From assembly GCF_000226565.1 (NCBI RefSeq), contig NC_016041.1:248001-312000 (forward strand): a stretch of 64,000 nt of DNA, given 5' to 3'. Positions within the stretch are counted from its first letter, which is position 1. Every line of letters begins with the position of its first letter. The notes beneath the pieces are model-generated. The model did no database searches. It was not told the origin of the DNA and saw nothing but the letters and a program-made list of their open reading frames with translations. This stretch comes from Glaciecola nitratireducens FR1064 (GTDB lineage Bacteria > Pseudomonadota > Gammaproteobacteria > Enterobacterales > Alteromonadaceae). A program made the translations under genes and the position numbers. Below, one piece after another: positions 47,553 through 55,513 of the stretch.

Positions 47553-47868
47553 TATAGTTTAAGTATGACTGAAGTTGCTAAGAGTGAATCGATTCACTGA
47601 CAAGTTGTGACTTAATGTCAACATCCCTGAGCTTTTGGAGCTTCCAAATGAAAGCGGTGGGATGAATGTTTACAGTCAACAATGAGGAGAAATTTAGCAT
47701 AATAAGTACTGATAAAAAAACGGTAACCAAACCCGTTAATTCGGGAAACCTTGCCCTTCTTAAGGGCACACACGTTAGTGAATAAAAAGTTAACGTTTAT
47801 GGAATATGATCAGCATGGAAATTAGCTGAACCCCCAGAAAACAAAAAGCCGGCTAATTCCGGCTTTTT
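47553..47868 (+). ncRNA. Candidate structured non-coding RNA or long leader ending in a terminator
   Basis: Several strong dyads in a row are not explained by any gene: a perfect 16-bp palindrome AGTGAATCGATTCACT (47583-47598); a closed stem AACATCCC ... GGGATGAATGTT around TTTGGA-GCT-TCCAAA (about 47620-47670); CCCG-N6-CGGG and TGCCCTT-CTT-AAGGGCA (about 47732-47770). The stretch starts with a TATAGT-like -10 box and ends with a strong intrinsic terminator at 47843-47868. No known riboswitch consensus (Moco, TPP, cobalamin, c-di-GMP-I) was recognised. A 39-codon frame at 47666 lies within but has no good ribosome site. An sRNA or leader is the best reading; which strand is transcribed is inferred from the T run. 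Confidence 0.4.
47843..47868 (+). terminator. Strong intrinsic terminator
   Basis: A perfect 10-bp stem AAAAAGCCGG/CCGGCTTTTT with a 6-nt loop is followed by GC and a further T6 run. It lies 290 bp before moaC and 530 bp after panE, so it ends the transcript proposed just upstream. Confidence 0.9.
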
Positions 47869-47912
47869 GCTTTTTTGCTTTTAAATAAGCTGAAAGTTAC
47901 CGCCTAGTGCTT

Positions 47913-48084
47913 TTATAATAAAATTCTCCGCGCCGATAAGTTACGAACATATTCCTTCATAAAATCAATGAACGATCGTACCATCTGTTGCGTGGTAAGC
48001 TGGCATCAAGCACATGGGGAATTCATAAATATAACACCCATTTAAGAGTAGCTTGAGAGCCCGACGGTAAAGAAAGCCTAAAGC
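47913..48084 (-). pseudogene. Decayed C-terminal fragment of a LysR-type regulator
   Basis: Minus-strand translations spliced across a frame change give RALKLLLNGCYIYEFPMCLM, PAYHAT and then QQMVRSFIDFMKEYV followed by a stop at 47913. The VRxFIDFhKE pattern is the usual C-terminal helix of LysR effector domains, and the preceding EFPMxLMP segment fits the strand before it. There is no start or DNA-binding domain; moaC has replaced the upstream part. The call rests on recognising this tail by eye. Confidence 0.4.
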
Positions 48085-48160
48085 AAAATAAAAGTATGCG
48101 AATAGGATGGGCAACTTAAAGGCTGCTCTGCTAACAAAGTAGTATGCTAATAGAGGTAGT

Positions 48161-48664
48161 ATGGAGAACAAATTAATAAGTGAAGCCAAATTAACTCACG
48201 TTGATCAAAGCGGCCAAGCGAGTATGGTCGACGTTAGTGAGAAGACACCGAGCACAAGACGGGCAGTCGCGACAGGCTTTGTATCAATGACGCCTGCAAC
48301 GCTTGGGCTCATTAAAGAAAATAGCGTTGCTAAAGGCGATGTTCTTGCTACAGCCAGGATCGCAGGCATTCAGGGGGCAAAACAATGTCCATCACTTATC
48401 CCACTATGTCATCCACTAATGTTGTCGAAAGTGGCCGTCGAATTTGACATTGACGAGGCGCATTCAAAGATTAACATTCGCTGTGAGTGTAAGCTAATAG
48501 GCAGCACTGGAGTGGAAATGGAGGCATTAACGGGCGTTTCTGTTGCGGCATTAACCATCTTTGATATGTGTAAAGCAGCTGATCCGAACATGGTCATAGG
48601 GGAAATAAAAGTGCTATCGAAAAAAGGTGGTAAAACAGGTGATTGGAAGCGAGGCGAATTATGA
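48161..48664 (+). CDS. moaC: Cyclic pyranopterin monophosphate synthase MoaC
   Basis: It acts in molybdenum cofactor synthesis, converting the MoaA product to cyclic pyranopterin monophosphate. The 167-residue protein contains [32 protein letters not shown], and [23 protein letters not shown] with the C-terminal KKGGKTGDW; the catalytic Lys/His set is intact. AGAGG precedes the ATG. Its stop overlaps the moaD start (ATGA). No moaA, moaB or moaE is adjacent in this window. Confidence 0.97.
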   Translation: MENKLISEAKLTHVDQSGQASMVDVSEKTPSTRRAVATGFVSMTPATLGLIKENSVAKGDVLATARIAGIQGAKQCPSLIPLCHPLMLSKVAVEFDIDEAHSKINIRCECKLIGSTGVEMEALTGVSVAALTIFDMCKAADPNMVIGEIKVLSKKGGKTGDWKRGEL

Positions 48665-48906
48665 TCAACATTCGATTTTTTGCTTTTCTGCGTGAACGCC
48701 TAGGAACCGATACGTTGGATTATGAGTTTACTGATGAAAAAACGGTATTGGATATCAAGCAAAAGCTCATTGCCCGGGGCGAACCGTGGACTTTACTCGC
48801 AGAACAAGATGTATTGATCGCGGTAAATCAGACCTTAACAAGCGAATCCTCACTGGTCAGTGATGGTGATGAGATCGCTTTTTTCCCTCCGGTTACTGGC
48901 GGCTAG
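48661..48906 (+). CDS. moaD: Molybdopterin synthase small subunit MoaD
   Basis: The ubiquitin-like sulfur carrier of molybdopterin synthase. The 81-residue protein starts [17 protein letters not shown] and ends in PPVTGG, with the C-terminal Gly-Gly that becomes the thiocarboxylate. The ATG overlaps the moaC stop by four bases. MoaE, the large subunit, must be encoded elsewhere. Confidence 0.94.
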   Translation: MINIRFFAFLRERLGTDTLDYEFTDEKTVLDIKQKLIARGEPWTLLAEQDVLIAVNQTLTSESSLVSDGDEIAFFPPVTGG

Positions 48907-48960
48907 CAGTTACGCCGAGTCAGTTGTTTGATATACGGATAAATAACAAAGAGAAATATA

Positions 48961-50376
48961 ATGACGATGGAAACGCACACAACAGATTATCTTATTGTCG
49001 GCAGTGGCGCAGTTGGAATGGCCTTCGCTGATACGATATTGACCGAGACCGACGCCAATATTGTGATTATTGACAGACATCATAAGCCCGGCGGTCACTG
49101 GAATGTCGCTTATCCATTCGTCACCTTGCATCAACCTTCAGCCTTTTATGGTGTGAGCTCAAGAGAACTTAGTAAAGGTTGTAAAGACGAGGTAGGTCTC
49201 AATAAAGGTTTAAATGAGTTAGCAACAGGCGCTGAAGTCAGTGCTTATTTTGAAAACGTCATGCGCGAGCAGTTTTTGCCAACTGGACGCGTAAAATATT
49301 ATCCAATGTGTGACTACAAAGGCAACGGCAACTTTGAGTCTATCTTAACCGGCCAAAAACATCACGTAGAGGTCAATAAGAAAATCGTTGACTGTACCTA
49401 TTTAAAAACCACCGTTCCATCTACTCATAAACCCAATTTTACAGTCGCTGAGGGCGTGCAGTTTATGCCCTTAAATGATTTGCCGAAAATTCAGTCGCCG
49501 CCTGCCGGATATGTGATTGTAGGTGGCGGAAAGACGGGCATTGATGCAGTCTTGTTTCTACTTGAAAATGGTGCAAATCCTGATGATATTACATGGATAA
49601 TGCCTCGTGATGCCTGGCTACTCGACCGTCAGAATACGCAACCAACGGAAGAGTTCTTTGCCAGTTCTATGGGGGCTCAAGCCAATCAAATGGAGGCGAT
49701 TGCCAATTCAACGTCTATAAAAGACATGTTTTCTCGCTTAGAAGCCTCTGGCGTATTTTTACGAATAGATGAAAACGTGTGGCCAACTATGTTTCATGGA
49801 GCAACGATTAGCAAAATGGAGCTAGCTGAATTGCGTCGCGTTAGAAATGTAGTGAGAAAGGGGCGAGTGACTTCTATTTTAGCGAATAAAATCGTACTTG
49901 AAGAGGGCGAAATCGAGACCAGCGTAAAACACATTCATGTTGATTGTTCAGCAAGTGCGATAAGCAATTTAACCATCAAGCCAATTTTTTCTGAGGGTGT
50001 GATTACCCCGCAAACGGTGCGATCGTATCAGCCAGTATTTAGCGCAGCCTTCATTGCCCACGTTGAGGCAAGCTATCCAAATGATGAAGTAAAAAATAAG
50101 ATTTGTAACGTTGTTCCTCTGCCTAATACCGATTTGGATTGGCTGCGACTGACAGCTGCCTTTTTAATGAATCAACACATTTGGTCGCAAGACCCTGACT
50201 TGAAAAAGTGGTTGTTAAACAATCGACTTGACGGTTTTAGTAAACTCGTTCGCGCAGTAAAAGAGGACGACATGGAAAAATTAATGATACTCAAGCGTAT
50301 GCGCGATAATGGCAAGCCAGCGATGGCGAAGCTGCAAGGGTATTTAGCTGCAATACAACAAGGACAAACAGCATGA
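48961..50376 (+). CDS. FAD/NAD(P)-binding oxidoreductase of unknown substrate
   Basis: The 471-residue protein has an N-terminal FAD loop (YLIVGSGAVGMAFADTIL), a GGHWNVAYPFVTLHQPSAFYG stretch typical of flavin monooxygenase-like proteins, and a second dinucleotide loop (GYVIVGGGKTGIDAVLFLLEN) around residue 182 that would bind NADPH. A short helical region closes the C-terminus. It resembles class-B monooxygenase folds but lacks a clear BVMO fingerprint. Its stop overlaps the start of the next gene by four bases, so they act as a unit. Confidence 0.82.
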   Translation: MTMETHTTDYLIVGSGAVGMAFADTILTETDANIVIIDRHHKPGGHWNVAYPFVTLHQPSAFYGVSSRELSKGCKDEVGLNKGLNELATGAEVSAYFENVMREQFLPTGRVKYYPMCDYKGNGNFESILTGQKHHVEVNKKIVDCTYLKTTVPSTHKPNFTVAEGVQFMPLNDLPKIQSPPAGYVIVGGGKTGIDAVLFLLENGANPDDITWIMPRDAWLLDRQNTQPTEEFFASSMGAQANQMEAIANSTSIKDMFSRLEASGVFLRIDENVWPTMFHGATISKMELAELRRVRNVVRKGRVTSILANKIVLEEGEIETSVKHIHVDCSASAISNLTIKPIFSEGVITPQTVRSYQPVFSAAFIAHVEASYPNDEVKNKICNVVPLPNTDLDWLRLTAAFLMNQHIWSQDPDLKKWLLNNRLDGFSKLVRAVKEDDMEKLMILKRMRDNGKPAMAKLQGYLAAIQQGQTA

Positions 50377-51482
50377 GTGAATTTCAAGTCAGTAAAAGTA
50401 ACTATGTAAACTGTAGAATTGTCGATAGTGACCTTGCAAACAAAGCACTGGAAGAAGGTCAGGTACTCGTCAAAGTTGACAAATTTGCGCTCACCGCTAA
50501 CAACATTACCTACGCTGTGGTTGCTGAGCAGATAGGGTATTGGCAGTTTTTTCCGCCACATGCAGACAGTGCGAATGTAAGTGAAGATTTATCAGCTTGG
50601 GGGGTTCTGCCGGTTTGGGGCTTTGCCGACGTCGTAAAATCGAACAGTGCCGATGTGTCGGTAGGAGAGCGCTTATTCGGCTACTTCCCGCCAGCAACTC
50701 ACTTGGTCATGCATCCAACGAAAATCAGTGCCACTTCGTGGATTGATGGTTCTGAGCACCGAGCTGCGTTGCCAGTAGGCTACAATATTTATCGCAAAGT
50801 AGCGTCTGAACCAGGCTACAAAAAAGCACATGAAGACAATCGTATGTTGCTGTATCCACTGCATATTACATCGTTTGCTCTGTATGATTACTTTAAAAGC
50901 AATAATTGGTTCGGTGCAACTCAACTCGTGATGATAAGTGCTTCCAGTAAAACCAGCACCGGATTGGCGTATGGCGTAAAAAATGATGAAAACGCGCCGT
51001 CACAAGTTGCCCTAACATCCGAGCGTAATATGGCGATGGTAAAAAGCTTGGGCGTTTACGACTCAGCACTTTCGTATGAACAAATAGAGCAAATAGATGC
51101 CACCCAGCCAACGCTAATTGTTGATATGTCGGGGAATGGTCATGTGCTTAACGATTTGCACAAACATTTGGGTGACAACATGAAGTTTTGTTCGAATGTT
51201 GGCGTAACGCATTGGAAAGAAATGAAAACAGGCCCAGACTTCATCAAAGCTCGAAGTGAGTTTTTCTTTGCACCCTCGCAGCTTCAAAAGTGCATTAAAG
51301 AGTGGGGAATGGAAGGCTTTGAGCAGAAGAGCGGGAAGTATCTGGCACACTCATTTGCAAAAAGTCGTGAATGGTTGAAAATGACTGATGTTGATGGTTT
51401 GCAGGGGATGGCCGATATTTATCCCGATGTTTGTGAGGGTAAAATTGCACCTGAAGCGGGTCTAATAATTAGGATGCCTTAA
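50373..51482 (+). CDS. DUF2855 family protein (MDR-like fold)
   Basis: The 369-residue protein matches DUF2855: KVDKFALTANNITYAVVAEQ at the N-terminus, WGVLPVWGFADVVKSNSADV and GERLFGYFPPATHLVMHP, then a Rossmann-like middle part (MISASSKTSTGLAYG, IVDMSGNGHVL). The pattern recalls zinc-free quinone oxidoreductases of the MDR superfamily. Function unknown. It overlaps the upstream flavoprotein gene (ATGA), which suggests a shared pathway for an uncharacterised substrate. Confidence 0.85.
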   Translation: MSEFQVSKSNYVNCRIVDSDLANKALEEGQVLVKVDKFALTANNITYAVVAEQIGYWQFFPPHADSANVSEDLSAWGVLPVWGFADVVKSNSADVSVGERLFGYFPPATHLVMHPTKISATSWIDGSEHRAALPVGYNIYRKVASEPGYKKAHEDNRMLLYPLHITSFALYDYFKSNNWFGATQLVMISASSKTSTGLAYGVKNDENAPSQVALTSERNMAMVKSLGVYDSALSYEQIEQIDATQPTLIVDMSGNGHVLNDLHKHLGDNMKFCSNVGVTHWKEMKTGPDFIKARSEFFFAPSQLQKCIKEWGMEGFEQKSGKYLAHSFAKSREWLKMTDVDGLQGMADIYPDVCEGKIAPEAGLIIRMP

Positions 51483-51507
51483 TGGTCGAAGCCTTAAGGC
51501 CAGTCGT

Positions 51508-52965
51508 CTACACCTGTTTCCACAAATTTTGTAGCTTTTTATATGCAAAAAAACTATATGGATTCCAATAGCTTGGGATGATTTCTATTTCCTTTCGCTC
51601 TTCAAAATTTGAAGACAGTTTGCGCAATATTTCTTGTAAACGAGCGGGATTAATTTTTTCCAACCTCTTTTTTGTTGTCGCAAAGTACAGGTTACTTTTC
51701 TTATCAATTGTAATCACTTGGCCGGAAGCGATAAAGGTTAAATTACGAGTCGCGGCTCGGCACGTTGGTACAAAAGGGTCTTCGGGATTGAGCCCGGTCA
51801 CAATGGCATACTCATATCGGTCTGCGGCTTTTTTATCGTTATCTTTAGGAATATAGGTGATGCCATATCCTTGCGGGAAATGCCCGACAATCGAAAGTAG
51901 GCTGTCAGAGACAATCTTGCTGATAGCCTCGCGCTCGGCTGCTTTAGCGACTATTAACATTGCTTTCGGTAAATCAAAGAAGTTGTGGCTTTGTTTAGAA
52001 GAAAAAATGATTGATGCATATATTTGTGGCGCTTTGATTAAATTGCCCAATCCTAACTTGGGTTGGAGCGCGCTCTTTAAAAGCGTGCGAACAAAGTTCA
52101 ATCGTTGGTTCTCATTCTTTCCAAATTCGCTTCTTTCTTCTTTACTGTTTCCCACGTAAGAGTCAACACCTAGGCCAAAAGTAATAAAATTAAGTGTCTG
52201 TTCATGGTTTATCCTAAGAAGAGACAGGCGCTCTTCTTTCTCTAATAGCCTAAACTCGTCGAGTGTTCCATCCTTGCCCTTTAAAATAAGCTGTGCTTTT
52301 GGATGCAGCGAACCTATATCTTGAAACAGTGAAGACATGATGACCGGAATGGCTACTTCTCGCTGGAAAAGCGATAAGGCCCCGACTTTTTCTGGATAAC
52401 GGCTATCAGCGTGGTAGCGATCTTGAATATATTGAGTGTTTATTTGCCCATCGTTGAGTAGTTTATCCAGCAATCTAATTGCCAAAACACTTCTATAAAT
52501 GGGCTTCAACCTTTGATTTTGAATCGGACGATTTACGCCTTCTCCTGGTGAAAGCAATTGTAAAGTACCGAGTAATTTTGCGCTGTTAACTTGGGTTTTT
52601 TGCCAGTTTTCAGCTTCAGAAAGAACAAGTAACTGAGAGACCACGGCCAAAACTTTATGCAACCTTTGAATGCGTTTGTCTTCCTCACTCGCGTAGTCTT
52701 TTTTTAATGTTCGTAGAGCAACGCTTAATTTTTTCGCTATTGTTACTTTATTTTTTGCATCGGCAGATTGCCAAGACTCTTCTAACGCTCTTATTTGCTT
52801 CTGCTGCTCGAAATACAGATCGTTCCCGTCAGCTTTATCAGAACTTTCGAAATAAAGCTTTGCCTGCTCAAATATAGAGTCTTGTAGCGTTGTGCTACTT
52901 TCAACATCTTTAACCAAATTTGAAACCGATTTTGTATAGGAAGATTCACCCATGGGGCCGTGCAT
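51508..52965 (-). CDS. Unrecognised 485-residue protein
   Basis: I do not recognise a family. The protein is soluble and mostly helical: the first 120 residues form charged coiled-coil-like helices, and the middle has SSLFQDIGSLHPKAQLIL and RINHEQTLNFITFGLG, faintly like the HD-GYP pattern (hDIGK ... H) but with Gln in place of the first His. The C-terminal 120 residues are strand-rich (YEYAIVTGLNPEDPFVPTCR; SGQVITIDKKSNLYFATTK). No signal peptide or membrane segment is evident. ATG 52965 has no clear ribosome site; ATG 52953 is an alternative. It is not obviously in an operon with its neighbours. Confidence 0.65.
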   Translation of the reverse strand: MHGPMGESSYTKSVSNLVKDVESSTTLQDSIFEQAKLYFESSDKADGNDLYFEQQKQIRALEESWQSADAKNKVTIAKKLSVALRTLKKDYASEEDKRIQRLHKVLAVVSQLLVLSEAENWQKTQVNSAKLLGTLQLLSPGEGVNRPIQNQRLKPIYRSVLAIRLLDKLLNDGQINTQYIQDRYHADSRYPEKVGALSLFQREVAIPVIMSSLFQDIGSLHPKAQLILKGKDGTLDEFRLLEKEERLSLLRINHEQTLNFITFGLGVDSYVGNSKEERSEFGKNENQRLNFVRTLLKSALQPKLGLGNLIKAPQIYASIIFSSKQSHNFFDLPKAMLIVAKAAEREAISKIVSDSLLSIVGHFPQGYGITYIPKDNDKKAADRYEYAIVTGLNPEDPFVPTCRAATRNLTFIASGQVITIDKKSNLYFATTKKRLEKINPARLQEILRKLSSNFEERKEIEIIPSYWNPYSFFAYKKLQNLWKQV

Positions 52966-53255
52966 AAGTGTTACCCAACATTAATCGCATAAAATAAAGC
53001 CATAGTATAAGCTAATTTTTGAATTTTATAAGGTATGCTTTGCTGCTATTTAACGACAAAGTCTATACCTATTAAATGCTGCATGGCTGGCTGTTTACGT
53101 CATCTAGAAAAAACGCCTATATAAAGCTTAATCAGATTAGTACCCGTAATCTTAACTTCATATAGGCGTGTGCGACAAACTTCTCCGACTGCCTTATCAG
53201 CTGGTCTTCGAGTTGCCGCAAAACTGCGGCGCTTTTGCGTTGCCGATTTCTATCG
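52966..53255. other. Gap with a 57-nt two-stem dyad and a second hairpin
   Basis: A perfect 10-bp outer repeat ACGCCTATAT/ATATAGGCGT (53113-53169) encloses AGATTA-GTACCCG-TAATCT (53134-53152). Further right, GCCGCA-AAAC-TGCGGC (53215-53230) lies just downstream of the DUF3300 stop codon on the minus strand but has no T run there. The first dyad could be a 3' mRNA structure or a mobile repeat; one copy is seen in this window. Confidence 0.5.
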
Positions 53256-54725
53256 CTATTCTTTAGAACGTTTTATTGTTTTTGTTCTTTGTATTTTTTG
53301 ACGCTGTGGTCTCGCCACCTCACGCTGCTGCTTCGACACTTGACGCTTTGGTCTCGAAATATCACGGTTTGGCTGAGATAGCTCACGTTGAGGGCGGGAA
53401 ACCTCGCGTTGAGACTGCACTTTGCGTTCAAATCGTTCTTGTTTTACCAACGTTTTTCTTTCCTGCTTAACAGCATTGACCGGATTAAGCCCTCTGTCCT
53501 TTCGCTGAATTTCGGTCTTTTCAATTGGCCTAGGCTGGCGAACAACGGACTTATCTAACTGTCGCTGCAGCTTCTGCTTTTGCTCACCCTTGTCTTTCGG
53601 GTTTGAAAGCTGACGCTTTGAATCTGGCGTGCTGCGGATAAATTTCCTTTCCGACTTTCTATCTTCGTGTTGAACCTTGGCAAACTCGCTTTGCTTATTG
53701 CTTACCCAAGCGTTGCGTTTGTAAGCACTATGCGTTGATTTATTGCCCGCATACTTTTGACGCTCAGTATGGCGAGTATCCGGCTTTGCTGGCGTCCAAC
53801 GTTGGTATTCTTTATGCTGTACACGCTTATAATGCGTATTTCTATAGCTGTAGCTACGCGCCTTGCGATAGGACCAATCACGATTTATTGAAACGTGGTG
53901 GTGGTTACTCCAAAATATCCCACCGAATAACAAACGAGTGCCTATATATGCGCCTGGTGTAAAGTAAACATTATTATGACGGTAGTGGCGCGCATAGTAG
54001 GGTCTTGACCAGCGGTAAGAGCTTGCTACATGCCAGCTAGGTCCGTAAATGAAATCCACGTCATAGTAAGGTACGTAGACGATGTCATGACGGCGAGGCT
54101 GAATAACAATAACGCGAGTTTCTTGCTCACGTTCAACGACAACTTCTAGCTGCTCATCGTTTTGTAAGTTGCCCTGATCGTAGGCCATTTCACGCAGTTT
54201 TTGTACACGGCCTAAAACCAGTTCTTGGTCCTGGGTGAACGCGTCGCCTAGATCACTTAACCAGCCTAAGTCGTCGCTCATATTGTTCAAAATGTCTGGA
54301 AAAGCGGTCAACGCAACGACAGAAGCATCCCAACCATAGTCCAAAGCGTCATCTTGTATTGCTTCAATGGTACTTTGGTCGAGGCCATTTTTTTCATAGT
54401 CATCCAGATTAAATTTTGGATGTTGCTGAATAAATCGGGCCGCTTCAATGACTTCTAACGGATAGGTAGAAGCAATTAAAATATGGGTTAATAATGAATC
54501 AGGGTAAAGCGCGATTGGCGCTAAGGCTGCATCAATTTGGTCATACTCGCTTTGAGATTGACTCTTTTGAAAACCGTACACTTTGTTTGATTGCAATGAG
54601 GTCGCTTGAGCATAATGCATGCCCATTGTTAACGACACAGTTAACAACGCGGTATAGCCAAGTGCTTTTAGAACACTAGCTGATAATTTTACTTTGCTTG
54701 TTGTTACTTTTTGATTCGTATTCAT
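53256..54725 (-). CDS. DUF3300 secreted/periplasmic protein with heptapeptide-repeat tail
   Basis: The 489-residue protein has an N-terminal signal or anchor (ALGYTALLTVSLTMGMHYAQA), then the DUF3300 domain (IDAALAPIALYPDSLLTHIL ... IVIQPRRHDIVYVPYYDV; about 60-210), a Trp/Tyr/His-rich stretch (about 215-260) and a long, highly basic, low-complexity tail (Lys/Arg/Gln). Near the end six tandem heptads of the type QREVSRP can be read. Function unknown; tail composition suggests binding to acidic polymers or membranes. GGAGG precedes the ATG. Confidence 0.85.
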   Translation of the reverse strand: MNTNQKVTTSKVKLSASVLKALGYTALLTVSLTMGMHYAQATSLQSNKVYGFQKSQSQSEYDQIDAALAPIALYPDSLLTHILIASTYPLEVIEAARFIQQHPKFNLDDYEKNGLDQSTIEAIQDDALDYGWDASVVALTAFPDILNNMSDDLGWLSDLGDAFTQDQELVLGRVQKLREMAYDQGNLQNDEQLEVVVEREQETRVIVIQPRRHDIVYVPYYDVDFIYGPSWHVASSYRWSRPYYARHYRHNNVYFTPGAYIGTRLLFGGIFWSNHHHVSINRDWSYRKARSYSYRNTHYKRVQHKEYQRWTPAKPDTRHTERQKYAGNKSTHSAYKRNAWVSNKQSEFAKVQHEDRKSERKFIRSTPDSKRQLSNPKDKGEQKQKLQRQLDKSVVRQPRPIEKTEIQRKDRGLNPVNAVKQERKTLVKQERFERKVQSQREVSRPQRELSQPNRDISRPKRQVSKQQREVARPQRQKIQRTKTIKRSKE

Positions 54726-54830
54726 AACGATATCCTCCTGCTTGGATACCCTTAGTTATACGCTAAGTAAACTTAACTGAAACTGAACGTAACTGAATTT
54801 GATTTAAAAAAATTGAAGCAAAAAACGCAG

Positions 54831-55448
54831 CTACTTTAAGTGGTCGGTATTAAAGGTATGGCCTAACTTCTCAGTTTTGGTTTTAAGATAGCCTTTATTA
54901 GCATCGGTGATACCGTGGTCAATTGGCATGCGCCGCACAACATCAATACCCATATCTTTAAGTGCTTTGACCTTTTTGGGGTTGTTTGTCATGAGCTCTA
55001 CACGTTTTACGTTCAGCGTGTCGAGCATCGTTTTGCAAATGCTGTAGTCGCGAATGTCGGCATCAAAGCCAAGATGCTCATTCGCTTCAACGGTGTCGTA
55101 GCCTTCATCTTGCAGACTATACGCCTTAATTTTATTCAATAGGCCGATACCTCGACCTTCTTGGCGTAAATAAAGCAAAACACCGCAGCCATTGGCAACG
55201 ATATTTTGTAAGGCTCTCTCTAATTGAAAGCCACAGTCACATTTAATACTAAACAGTGCGTCACCCGTTAAACATTCAGAGTGAATGCGAATAGGAACGA
55301 CGTCGTCTTCAGCCCATTCGCCATATGACAAAGCAACATGCTCTTGATTGTTAGAGGTATCTACAAAGCCATGAATGACAAACTGCCCAAAGCGAGTGGG
55401 AAGTTTTGCGCGACTGACAAATTCAAATGAAGTGTATGGATTACTCAT
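54831..55448 (-). CDS. ribA: GTP cyclohydrolase II
   Basis: This enzyme catalyses the first committed step of riboflavin synthesis. The 205-residue protein has the three zinc cysteines in SECLTGDALFSIKCDCGFQ, the catalytic YLRQEGRGIGLLNKIKAY, and TVEANEHLGF with the remaining active-site residues. It stands alone, not fused to RibB. No ribosome site stands out. It is monocistronic. Confidence 0.96.
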   Translation of the reverse strand: MSNPYTSFEFVSRAKLPTRFGQFVIHGFVDTSNNQEHVALSYGEWAEDDVVPIRIHSECLTGDALFSIKCDCGFQLERALQNIVANGCGVLLYLRQEGRGIGLLNKIKAYSLQDEGYDTVEANEHLGFDADIRDYSICKTMLDTLNVKRVELMTNNPKKVKALKDMGIDVVRRMPIDHGITDANKGYLKTKTEKLGHTFNTDHLK

Positions 55449-55513
55449 ATTGCTAGCTGTTTGACCTCAAAGTAAGCGATATTTGGGGATGAATTTCGAT
55501 TTTCCAACAGTGC

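Noticed and set aside
47666-47785. 39-codon frame inside the structured stretch
   Set aside because: Spacing to a GGTGGG ribosome-like site is poor and the sequence resembles nothing; the pairing pattern explains the region better.
47553-47868. Moco riboswitch upstream of moaC
   Set aside because: No match to the moaA-leader consensus that I recall, and a terminator and a LysR relic separate it from moaC.
47965-48189. 74-codon minus-strand frame crossing the moaC start
   Set aside because: It contains part of the LysR relic but its N-terminal half does not match and it overlaps moaC; treated as pseudogene debris.
50172-50561. 129-codon minus-strand frame across the flavoprotein/DUF2855 overlap
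   Set aside because: Antisense to two genes with clear motifs; no independent evidence.
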